Part shown: positions 30,401 through 35,835 of the stretch, one piece after another | How positions within the stretch are numbered: the first letter of the stretch is position 1 | Layout of the letters: every line of letters starts with the position of its first letter | NCBI RefSeq assembly: GCF_012034205.1 | Contig: NZ_JAATEM010000003.1 | Span: forward strand, 124,001-188,000 | From: Streptomyces composti | GTDB lineage: Bacteria; Actinomycetota; Actinomycetes; Streptomycetales; Streptomycetaceae | Reading direction: 5' to 3' | Length of the DNA stretch: 64,000 nucleotides | Notes under the pieces: generated by a model | What the model was told of the DNA's origin: nothing | The model's database searches: none | Seen by the model: only the letters and a program-made list of their open reading frames with translations | Translations under genes and position numbers: made by a program

Positions 30401-31419
30401 CCTACACGGACCCCTCCGGCAACAACCCCATGATCGCCGGGTGTGTCGTCGGGGGGATCCTGGACGGGGGCATGAACTGGCTCACCCAGCGCCTGTCCGG
30501 CCGCAAGGTCAGCTGGGGCCAGGTGGGTCAGGCCGCCGCGACCGGCTGCCTGGCCGGCATGCTCGGCGAGGGCATGGGCGCCGCACTCGCCGGCCGGGCG
30601 AGCACACGTGTGGCCGGGTGCCCCGCCCCCAACAGCTTCACCGGCGACACACCGGTCCTGATGGCCGACGGGACCAGAAAGCCGATCAAGGACGTCGCCG
30701 TCGGCGAAACGGTGATCGCCACCGACCCCGAAACCGGTGAGAGCGGGCCGCGCAAGGTCACCGCGCTGATCAAGGGGACGGGGGAGAAACAGCTCGTCGA
30801 CATCACCGTGGACACCGGCGGATCCGACGGCGGCAGCAAGGCGAGCACGATCACGGCCACCGACGGTCACCCGTTCTGGGTGCCGGAGCTGCACCGGTGG
30901 GTCGAGGCAGGTGACCTGAAGGCTGGTCAGTGGCTGCAGACCAGCGCCGGCACCTGGGTCCAGATCACCGCGATCCGGCACCACATCCGGTCGACGGCGG
31001 TCTACAACCTCACCGTCGACGGACTGCACACGTACTATGTGCTGGCAGGACAGACTCCGGTCCTGGTTCACAACAGTGGAGGGTGCATTCCGGCCCTCCG
31101 GGATTGGAGCAGCCAACGCTTCCAGTTCGGGAACCAGACCTTCCTTCTGGACAAGAAGGGAATGGAGCACATCCTCACTCGTCATCATCCGAAAATGTGG
31201 GATGGATCGGTAAAGGCTCAGCAGTCCTTCTTCGACCCCAAGATGAGCGTTGCTGATGTTCAGGACGCAATCGGGCAGGTCATGCGCCAGAACAGGGAAA
31301 CGCTCGTTCAGCGAGGAAGCAGGGGCATGTATCAGATTCAGGGAAACGTCAATGGAGTCGACTATGTTCTCGGCATGAATAAAGGCCGAGTAGGCCAGTT
31401 CTACCCTGTTACTCCCTGA
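24421..31419 (+). CDS. Giant secreted RHS polymorphic toxin with Hint domain and EndoU/BECR-like C-terminal nuclease
   Basis: 2332 residues from ATG 24421 (GGGGAGGGG upstream). In order: Sec signal (LLTVGLLVVALTAGTVTA), an isolated pair of YD repeats (YAYDAAGRLVGVTDPDG, about 80-115), two IPT/TIG domains (about 125-290), four beta-sandwich repeats of about 100 residues (about 300-720, each closing on LPxTGTYTV-like), a carboxypeptidase-regulatory-like domain (about 820-880), a DUF6531-like start of the RHS shell (DPVDLQTGLL), many YD repeats, and the RHS core end YDPQTGRFISQDP (about 1960). Then comes a Hint domain (NSFTGDTPVLMADGTRKPI to LVHN, about 2071-2218) and a 110-residue tip with HILTRHHP and QIQGNVNGVDYVLGMN...FYPVT. 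It is cut by RHS/Hint self-processing and the tip probably cleaves RNA in rivals. GC drops visibly in the tip. Confidence 0.93.
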   Translation: MRSRGLLLRGAGQRRRRLLTVGLLVVALTAGTVTADAVPTRPRATGDAAPAKPAPPPQPPGASASASADSAAAPTTDNAVYAYDAAGRLVGVTDPDGETARYRYDEAGNRLGIDRYPSSTPSVLSVVPVRAAPGAKITISGTGFSSTPSAHTVTVGGKRATVSSASPTRLVVTVPSDAVSGKVTVSVGGRTAEATESFTVAPSGPAVSKAEPQSGEPGDRVVLTGSGFAGTVTDNVVRFNGIVAEVKERTATSLTVEVPPNARTGRVEVATPDGSATAPGDFTVTRDSGEALFDTTMRASTSDADPSQITVASAGHKARVLFDAERGDTVGFGLQGASFSSRADISLVSPQGAVVASTSFSGLSADWEVTGLPESGTYQFVVDPRSDDTGSVAVMVSKPAGEPLTFDGPVASTALSRMGQDGAWTFTAAKGESLSVGVDAAEMSSYVRCSVYLPDGTQADYLPVPKGDGNSVDIDSLPRTGQYTLRCDPDEGGTGTVKVAVSHYAQGGTLTPTAPSTTFDLARPGQDGLATFTAQAGDRLSLGASGTTVPSYATVTVTGPDGKKAESFTTSPGRDSDWDSDALPAAGTYTVRVAGRKLDTGKVTLTLSRPADAGLLPRDGSTTRATVTRPGQNIGASFTAEAGDDLSLGLASNAFTKSLAVTVLAPTGAAVVSKRLVSAGASGTIALADLPETGTYTVLINPSAAGTGSVQLSLKAVASAAAVRGTLTAKVPQIPLPAVCLAQRLPLLVPDHAEVRADKCDALQKQAEAKAAKAKEAAGVVPTGPDAWQPGKRNLSGRDWTTGRGAAPKAPPRLRAPPGRTALTGHVLKLDGTPLAGVTVRVGARTGRTDARGRFLLSGISPDATTLVVDGASASTRTRTYGRYDIRIHPVAGRSTDLGFPVWMSPLDTRHTVTLDAPTKADVTLTTPKIPGLEVRLPKGSVVRDEHGRTVTELGITAIPVDRSPFPLPENSAVPVFFTVQPGGTYIFPEGAQIIYPNYTHEAPGSRVDFLAYDPADKGWHTYGHGTVTRDGKQVVPDRKTRIWAFTGAMISVSDAIPFDISRVADIVDWLSGDPVDLQTGLLTDSRTDLAVADPLGPAEVTRTYWQGDTRSRAFGIGRDLSYNMYLHSRRLYSEVDLYLPGGRKVHFIRKTGSDYRDVVFEPEGSPTALDGASITQHKSSWHLVLRDGTEFTFPWYGPLKEIRDRHGNAVRLTRSNGTKGDITTITTPGGRWISLTYDDQHRVTRARDNTGRTTSYTYDSAGRLKTVTDPAGQVMSYTYDGTSNRIKTATDARGVVYMTNAFDADGRVTQQRLAEGQVYSFAYTMTGPGQVTATEVTQPGGSVRRVEFDGSGFAVSDTEAYGTSLARKTVYERGAAHRIMAVVDPHGRRTELKYDANGHVTSAVELAGTADARSSGTTVFDGPYDQPTKITDSLGHTTTFTYTGTGDLRTITDPEGRRTTFTLAADGQIKKVTDNANATTEYTYDHGDLVSTKDAEGRVTRQFTDAAGRVTALADAAGSLTTVSYDVLNQAREVTDPLGHRTTLEYDANGNLTGLIDPRGNTTKWAYDDADRPTSATDPLGAQARFSYNAAGLLERATDRSGLSAVAEYDVLGRPKQTRYGVDAAGRAESTVAYTYDDHDLLKQVSDSQAGNRSFTYDVYDRLTSTTGPTGTVGYAYDAGDRRTRMTAAGTTTTYGYDASDILTSVKSGAQEVTFGLDAVGREKSASLPGGITRTTGYDATGVITSIAYQRGTRTIGTLDYARDQRSLQIGLSGALTKVALPAEESGTRFGKDNRITSYAGRTFTYDANGRLTGDGLRTYTWNARGELTGLTKAGTTSAFGYDPLGGRLTKTIDGTTSRYLTDGANPLVEQDGSGATTATLVNSGLDQFLTRTEKGETRIYLTDALGTVVGLAGTDGSLATSYAYEPGGMPTVSGEPTSNTHTFTGREDDGTGLLYYRDRYYDPQTGRFISQDPSGHSGGVNLYQYALASPTTYTDPSGNNPMIAGCVVGGILDGGMNWLTQRLSGRKVSWGQVGQAAATGCLAGMLGEGMGAALAGRASTRVAGCPAPNSFTGDTPVLMADGTRKPIKDVAVGETVIATDPETGESGPRKVTALIKGTGEKQLVDITVDTGGSDGGSKASTITATDGHPFWVPELHRWVEAGDLKAGQWLQTSAGTWVQITAIRHHIRSTAVYNLTVDGLHTYYVLAGQTPVLVHNSGGCIPALRDWSSQRFQFGNQTFLLDKKGMEHILTRHHPKMWDGSVKAQQSFFDPKMSVADVQDAIGQVMRQNRETLVQRGSRGMYQIQGNVNGVDYVLGMNKGRVGQFYPVTP

Positions 31420-31420
31420 C

Positions 31421-31882
31421 ATGAGGAATCGCGGCGTGATCGAGATCGAGACGTACCTGAGGGATTCGGGCGGCAAGTTCGTGCAGGTTGATGCCTGCAC
31501 CGCCCGCCCAGCTGATGCCGACTACGTCGAGGGTGCGGTGCGAATCGCCATCCACGGAGTTGAGATCATCGGGATCAGTGAATGGGATTACGTTGACCAG
31601 CTGTGGGCATACGTGGCCAGCATGGTCCCGCAACTCTCGGCCGCAGGGTACGCGGCGACTTATTTCCCGGATCAGCCGATTGAGCTCTCTTTCCGACAGC
31701 AAGGGTCTCAGGTTCTCGTTTCGGCGAAATCGGGCAACGGCGCGAAGAAGGCGAGCGTTTCAACGTCTGATTTCGTGGCGGCGCTGAGGGGTGCGGGAGC
31801 GGCGTTCTTCGGCAAGATGTCGGAGCTTCTCCCGGAGAACGCGGACTCCTATTCGGAGTCTCGTCGCGAATTGTTGTCGTGA
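31421..31882 (+). CDS. Predicted immunity protein for the RHS nuclease tip
   Basis: 153 residues from ATG 31421, one base after the RHS stop; the GTG at 31436 (MIEIETYLRDSGG) has GAGGAA in front and may be the true start (148 residues). Small, acidic, soluble, with no signal peptide and no known catalytic motif. Segments such as VEGAVRIAIHGVEIIGISEWDYVDQLWAYV suggest a beta-alpha fold. Base composition is as atypical as the toxin tip, as expected if toxin and immunity moved as one cassette. It is assigned by position and size. It should bind and block the BECR-like nuclease in the producing cell. Confidence 0.72.
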   Translation: MRNRGVIEIETYLRDSGGKFVQVDACTARPADADYVEGAVRIAIHGVEIIGISEWDYVDQLWAYVASMVPQLSAAGYAATYFPDQPIELSFRQQGSQVLVSAKSGNGAKKASVSTSDFVAALRGAGAAFFGKMSELLPENADSYSESRRELLS

Positions 31883-31896
31883 ATTGACTCGACGCT

Positions 31897-31934
31897 GAGA
31901 GGCCCCGCCAGAGCTGGCTCTGGCGGGGCCTCTC
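31897..31934. terminator. Strong 17-bp perfect hairpin between convergent immunity and integrase genes
   Basis: GAGAGGCCCCGCCAGAG (31897-31913) and CTCTGGCGGGGCCTCTC (31918-31934) are exact inverted repeats with a CTGG loop. It lies 15 bp past the immunity stop and 32 bp before the integrase end, so it can terminate both strands. It also marks the edge of the mobile element. Confidence 0.88.
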
Positions 31935-31935
31935 G

Positions 31936-31965
31936 CCGTCTTGACGGCAGTAGTTGACGGCAACG
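31936..31965. repeat. Candidate attachment/arm site, integrase end
   Basis: GCCGTCTTGACGGC is a near-palindrome (31936-31949), and TTGACGGCA is repeated twice (31941 and 31954). The second copy extends to TGACGGCAACG (31955-31965), which recurs exactly at 34757-34767 beyond the truncated rep gene. Tyrosine-integrase attachment sites often show such short direct repeats next to int. No tRNA 3' end is present here. Confidence 0.45.
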
Positions 31966-33273
31966 TCAGCGGACAAGCGCGTTGCAGGGTGGCGGTTCAT
32001 CGCCGCCGGAGCGCGCCGTCTCGGTGATTCCCAGGGTTCCGAGTGTGGTGCTGAGGCTGTCGATGGCGTTGCGCTGGAGGCGGAGTCGGACGTGGGCGTA
32101 CACCGTGGCGGTGACGCCGATGTGGGCGTGGCCGAGGAGTTCCTTGATCACGACGAGCTCGACTCCCTGCTCCAGGAGCAGGGTGGCGGTTGAGTGCCTG
32201 AGGTCGTGGAAGCGGATGCGGCGGAGGCTGGCCTTGCGGAGGAGCGTGAGGAGGGTGCGGGTGAGGTTGGTCGGGTCGATCGGTCTGCCCTGCACCGTGG
32301 TGAACACGTGCCCGTCGTGCAGCCACGTCGTGCCCGCGGCCTCACGCTCGCGCTGCTGCTGTTCGTGGTGGAGCTTCAGTGACTGGAGGCAGCGGGTGGG
32401 GAGGGCGATGCGGCGCTCGGAGGCCCGCGTCTTGGTGGGCAGCGTGGTGAGCCCGCCTGCGGCGGTTCGCTGAAGGGTGCGGCGGATGGCGGCGGTGCCC
32501 GCGTCGAGGTCGAGGTCTTCCCAGCGCAGGCCGAGGAGTTCGCCCTTGCGGAGTCCGGTGTGGAGGGCGAGTTCGAACAGCGCGTGCAGCCGATGACTCT
32601 GGGTTGTGGTGAGGAGTCGGCGGGCTTCGTCGGCGGTGAGGGGTTCGAAGCGTCGGGGCCGTGGGGTGCCGGTGCGGACGTTGCGGGCGACGTTGCGCGG
32701 GATCTCTTCCTCCCGGACGGCGTGCTCCAGGGCGGACTTGAGCACGGAGTGGATGTAGGTGAGCGTCAGCGGGGAGAGTAGCTTGGAGCAGCACCGGCCG
32801 GCGGCGCAGCAGCGGGGCTGGTCGCGCCGGGCGTCGATGCCGTGCGTGCAGCACTGGCAGGTGGTGCGGAGCTGGTTGAGCCAGGTTCGGACGTCCTTGG
32901 CAGTGAGCTTGGCGAGCTTCTTCTTGCCCAGGCCGGGGATGAGGTATCGGTTGACGCAGGCGGTGTAGCGGGTGTGGGTGTTCTCGCGGAGGTGGTGGAC
33001 GGCGACGTTCTCCAGCCAGTACGTCAGGTACGTGGCCACGCTGCCCGCTGCGGACGGGACGGGGACGCCGCGGTTGCTGGCGGCGATCTTCTCGGTGAGC
33101 TTGGCCAGGGCGTCTTTGCGGGTGGTGCCGTAGACGCGGATGCGCTTGCGGGTGTTGCCTGGGGCGAGGACGTATCCGGCGGCTTCCCAGCGGCCGTCCT
33201 TGCGCTGGTAGACGGTGCCGTCGCCGTTGGCGCGCACGCGGCGGGAGGGGGCGCTGTCGCGGGGTGTGGTCAT
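31966..33273 (-). CDS. int: Tyrosine-type site-specific integrase
   Basis: 435 residues from ATG 33273. The N-terminal arm-binding part has GDGTVYQRKDGRWEAAGYV, and the SAM-like core-binding domain is around 80-200. It contains a cysteine-rich insert (CQCCTHGIDARRD ... CCAAGRCC) common in Streptomyces integrases and probably metal-binding. The catalytic domain has all residues: Arg in LHTGLRKGELLGL, Lys in LPTKTRASERR, His-x-x-Arg in HDLRHSTAT, His in LGHAHIGVT, and Tyr in ATVYAHVR. It would recombine attP and attB. The gene looks intact. Its start overlaps the xis stop by one base, so it is coupled. Confidence 0.95.
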   Translation of the reverse strand: MTTPRDSAPSRRVRANGDGTVYQRKDGRWEAAGYVLAPGNTRKRIRVYGTTRKDALAKLTEKIAASNRGVPVPSAAGSVATYLTYWLENVAVHHLRENTHTRYTACVNRYLIPGLGKKKLAKLTAKDVRTWLNQLRTTCQCCTHGIDARRDQPRCCAAGRCCSKLLSPLTLTYIHSVLKSALEHAVREEEIPRNVARNVRTGTPRPRRFEPLTADEARRLLTTTQSHRLHALFELALHTGLRKGELLGLRWEDLDLDAGTAAIRRTLQRTAAGGLTTLPTKTRASERRIALPTRCLQSLKLHHEQQQREREAAGTTWLHDGHVFTTVQGRPIDPTNLTRTLLTLLRKASLRRIRFHDLRHSTATLLLEQGVELVVIKELLGHAHIGVTATVYAHVRLRLQRNAIDSLSTTLGTLGITETARSGGDEPPPCNALVR

Positions 33274-33497
33274 CAGGCGGCGTCCTGTTCGAGGCGGGTG
33301 CGGATGAAGTCGGTGAGGGAGTGGGTGGGGATGCGGCGGGCTCGGCCGAGGGTGATGGAGGCGAGCTGGCGGGTGCGGATGAGGTCGTAGACGGCGGACC
33401 GGCCGAGCTGGAGGCGTGCCATGACCTGGGGCACCGTGAGCAGATCCAGCGCCGGTGCCGCCTCCGTGTGGAGGACGGCGGGCGGGGGCGAGGCCAT
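33273..33497 (-). CDS. xis: Excisionase / small helix-turn-helix DNA-binding protein
   Basis: 74 residues from ATG 33497, which overlaps the rep stop. It is a MerR-like winged helix of the excisionase/AlpA type: LLTVPQVMARLQLGRSAVYDLIRTRQLASITLGRARRIPTHSLTDFIRTRL. In these elements it directs the integrase towards excision. The gene is intact. It lies directly before int, with a TGATG junction, so its level is tied to that of the integrase. Confidence 0.92.
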   Translation of the reverse strand: MASPPPAVLHTEAAPALDLLTVPQVMARLQLGRSAVYDLIRTRQLASITLGRARRIPTHSLTDFIRTRLEQDAA

Positions 33498-34200
33498 CAA
33501 CAGCCCCCTTCGGCCGTGAACTGCCGTTGAAGTTCTCTGCGATGCCAGACGGCGGCGGCGAGCAGCGAGGCGCCGGGGCTGTAGCCCGAGCCGAGGTAGT
33601 CCCAGCGCCCGACGACGAGCGTGGTCGCCGGGTCGGTCTCGGGCAGGCCGGCGTGCGTGCGGGCCTGTTGGGTGCGCCAGGTGCGGCGGGCGGCGCGCAG
33701 CGCGCCCAGGGTGGTGGAGTAGCTGCGGGACTTGGTGGAGAAGTGGCCCCGGAAGCCGAGCATGTGCGCCCACTTCCAGAGCTTGAGGTCGGCGAACTCC
33801 GGCAGCCTGCCCAGCTCCCAGCAGGTGCGGATCATCTGCCGGACGTGCCGGGCCACGGCGAGGCGGGGCAGCGGCCGGGCCTGCCCGGTGCCGTCGCACG
33901 CGGTGCAGGGGAGCGGCGTTCCGTGGGGCAGCACGGTGGCGCCGCGTCCCTGGCAGGGGCGGCAGAACAGGGCACGGTCAAGGGCGCCGGAGGCATCGGC
34001 GGACTTGGTGGCGTACTTCGCCACGTAGGCGGCCACCGCCTGATCGGTGAACTCGGCGTCAGCGCCGAAGGAGGCGATCTCACGTACGTCGAACTGTTCG
34101 CCCCAGCCGAGTTCGCGTTCCCCGACCGCATCCGAGGCGACCGTGATGCGGACTCGCGCGGCGGCGGCGGCTCCACCAGCGCCAATCCCGGCCTCCCCAC
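33497..34200 (-). pseudogene. 5'-truncated RepSA-like replication initiator
   Basis: The C-terminal part of a RepSA/pSAM2-type initiator is clear: SDAVGERELGWGEQFDVREI, TDQAVAAYVAKYATKSAD, a CxxC zinc pair (CRPCQGRG, CTACDGTG), RHVRQMIRTCWELGRLPEFADLKLWKWAHMLGFRGHF and STKSRSYSTTLGALRAARR. The homology stops at about 34170-34200. Beyond that the frame stays open but reads random low-complexity protein, and the N-terminal catalytic half with the nicking tyrosine motifs is missing. A tandem IS-end-like repeat sits 40 bp beyond the break. Replication and transfer through this gene are therefore not possible. Confidence 0.85.
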
Positions 34201-34242
34201 ACACGCCGCAACGACGCGCACAGAAAAGCCGAACACGGCCAC

Positions 34243-34292
34243 TGTCAACCATCAGCTGGGACCGAAGTGTCAAGCATCTACCGGGACCGGAC
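34243..34292. repeat. Two adjacent 25-bp units resembling an insertion-sequence end
   Basis: TGTCAACCATCAGCTGGGAC+CGAAG (34243-34267) is followed directly by TGTCAAGCATCTACCGGGAC+CGGAC (34268-34292). The consensus TGTCAASCATCWRCYGGGAC recalls the reiterated TGTCAA...GGGAC ends of IS481-type elements in Streptomyces (recall, not a search). No transposase is present. It lies just outside the truncation point of the rep gene, so it may be the scar of the deletion. Confidence 0.55.
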
Positions 34293-34854
34293 AATACCGC
34301 CGAAGCGGGACGCGTCCAAACTTTCTCTACGTCTTCAAGGCGACCCGCTGACGCGGGTCGCGCGCGGCACGGCCGCCCACCCGGCCCGCTCTCGGCTCCG
34401 CCACCGCGGGCCGGCCAGCGACCAGGCCGCACAGAAACGCGTAGCGGATCACCGGAAGCGCAGAGAAGCCGGACGCGCCCGCACGACGAACGCCAGGCCG
34501 ACGGCGAGGCGACGACGGGGAGTTGGCCGGGACGGGGGCCCGGAGGTGGGGTCGGTCGACTCCGTGCGCTTTACCCACCTCCCCGGGCCGGGGCCCGCGT
34601 CGGGCAAGGCCAGGGGGCCACTCGTTCAAATTCCGGGCAGGATCACGACCTGCCCGAGTTGCCGGGCCAGCGTACGGCCCCCTGACCATGCCCGACCCCA
34701 ACCCGGGCAGGACACCGGCCAAACCCCACTCCACCGCCCTCACGTACGTAGCCGTCTGACGGCAACGCCGACGGCAACACGGGCGCACAACAGGGCACTT
34801 CCACGCACACCCACGGACAGGCCGGAATTCGCTGACCAGCAAAAACTCAGATGA
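34293..34854. other. Gene-free scar between the element and the orphan toxin tip
   Basis: No convincing coding frame. The open frames are GC-skew artefacts. It contains the second copy of the candidate att repeat (34757-34767) and AT-richer sequence at 34830-34855 ending in an in-frame TGA just before the orphan toxin frame. Likely a composite of deleted element DNA and old RHS flank. Confidence 0.5.
34751..34767. repeat. Candidate attachment/arm site, distal end of the element
   Basis: GCCGTCTGACGGC (palindromic) followed by AACG. The 11-bp core TGACGGCAACG is identical to 31955-31965 next to int, and ACGGCAAC recurs once more at 34770-34778. With the int-side copy it brackets the int-xis-rep block. 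Confidence 0.42.
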
Positions 34855-35307
34855 CGACCGACCGGCGCGCACACGTACTACGTCCTCGTCGGCGATGCCG
34901 CGCTGCTCGTCCACAACGACAATCCGCTCGTCTGCCCCTTGAGGGTCTACACCGACCTGCTGAGGATGGGGCCGGGCAAGAACAGCGGCGCGACCAGTGT
35001 CCTGTGGACGCCCTCCGGCAACCTGTACTTCAACTTCAGCCGCTACCGGCCGGAGAAGGAGGTACTCGACTGGCCCCTGGTCCTGCGACGGGTGTACAGG
35101 CAACTCGGTCATCACCGGGGCTGCGCCGAGATCGGCTGCATCATCGATGCCCTCAAGGCCGGGGACAGGATCAAGGGAGGCCGCAGCCTCGCAATGCTTC
35201 ACGTGCCGCTGGGGAACAAGGCGAACAGAAAGCTGATACCTGCGTGTGAGGACTGTGCGAGATTCTTGGACCGACTGGGCATAGCCGACACCTACCACGG
35301 CCGGTGA
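34855..35307 (+). pseudogene. Orphan RHS toxin tip: end of a Hint domain fused to a YwqJ-like deaminase
   Basis: An in-frame TGA at 34852-34854 is followed by an open frame that begins TGAHTYYVLVGDAALLVHND. This is the last segment of a Hint domain and matches LHTYYVLAGQTPVLVHN in the RHS protein 3.8 kb upstream. The frame then continues as a 130-residue module with the zinc-deaminase pattern: HRGCAEIGCIIDAL (metal Cys and catalytic Glu), GGRSLAMLHV, and LIPACEDCARFLDRLGI (the CxxC metal pair). There is no start with a ribosome site before the Hint remnant (TTG 34939 and ATG 34966 are internal). So it is a displaced toxin cassette rather than a secreted protein. In the family such domains deaminate nucleic acid bases. 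Confidence 0.85.
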
Positions 35308-35313
35308 GTTGAG

Positions 35314-35835
35314 ATGGGAACCATCCTGAAAGGATTGCGGCGCATCCCGTGGGGCGACTTCCAAGTACCCAGAGGATCGGCCAAGGACATCCCCACCCTG
35401 CTCGCCAAGGTGGCGTATGGGGACCGTGAGACCGGCGAAGAGGCACTTGTCTACCTGACCTGTCTCGTGTGCGAACTCGATTTCGTCATCTCCGAGGCCA
35501 CCGCCCCAACCGTTCCGTTCCTGCTTGACCTTGCCGCAACTCCTCAAGTCGTCTGCAGAGCAGAGGTGTTGGAGCTCCTGCTCAACATCTACTCGTCACA
35601 CATATGGAGTCGCTCAGCCGCGGACGCCGGTCCCAAGTACCGCCACAACTACGCCCGCAAGGTTCAGTGGGAGAAGGACGCGCACCAGGCCGTGCTGGCC
35701 GGTCGCCCCGTCATCAAGAAGCTGGTCGGCAACCCGGACCCCAAGGTGTCCAAGACGGCTGCCAAGCTCCTCCGAGCCTTCCCGCCGGAGTACGAGCAGC
35801 CACCGGAGGAGAAGGGACACGGAAGCACCAGGTGA
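35314..35835 (+). CDS. Predicted immunity protein for the orphan deaminase, HEAT-like repeats
   Basis: 173 residues from ATG 35314, six bases after the deaminase stop. All-helical: GSAKDIPTLLAKVAYGDRETGEEALVYL, then the strongly recognisable EATAPTVPFLLDLAATPQVVCRAEVLELLLNIY, which matches the HEAT-type immunity proteins found beside many actinobacterial RHS and WapA toxins. No signal peptide. Being intact, it can still protect the cell against incoming deaminase toxins of the same type. The stop overlaps the GTG of the peroxidase gene (GTGA), probably by chance of insertion. Confidence 0.8.
   Translation: MGTILKGLRRIPWGDFQVPRGSAKDIPTLLAKVAYGDRETGEEALVYLTCLVCELDFVISEATAPTVPFLLDLAATPQVVCRAEVLELLLNIYSSHIWSRSAADAGPKYRHNYARKVQWEKDAHQAVLAGRPVIKKLVGNPDPKVSKTAAKLLRAFPPEYEQPPEEKGHGSTR

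Larger units (their letters stand above)
31936..34767. mobile_element. Remnant of a pSAM2-type integrative element (int, xis, truncated rep)
   Basis: int, xis and repSA-like genes are adjacent in the order rep-xis-int with stop/start overlaps (TGATG), the hallmark order of actinomycete integrative and conjugative elements. Transfer (tra, spd), kor and pra genes are absent, and rep lacks its 5' half. Short direct repeats (TGACGGCAACG with a GCCGTC..GACGGC context) flank the block. It is inserted between the RHS locus and an orphan toxin tip. Probably immobile on its own unless the integrase acts on the flanking repeats. Confidence 0.75.

Noticed and set aside
34600..34660. tRNA-like 3' end (GTTCAAATTCCGGGC) that might be an attB/attR tRNA for the integrase
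   Set aside because: The T-loop-like string is present but neither the T stem nor the acceptor stem pairs, and no anticodon arm is found, so it is not a tRNA or a clear tRNA fragment.
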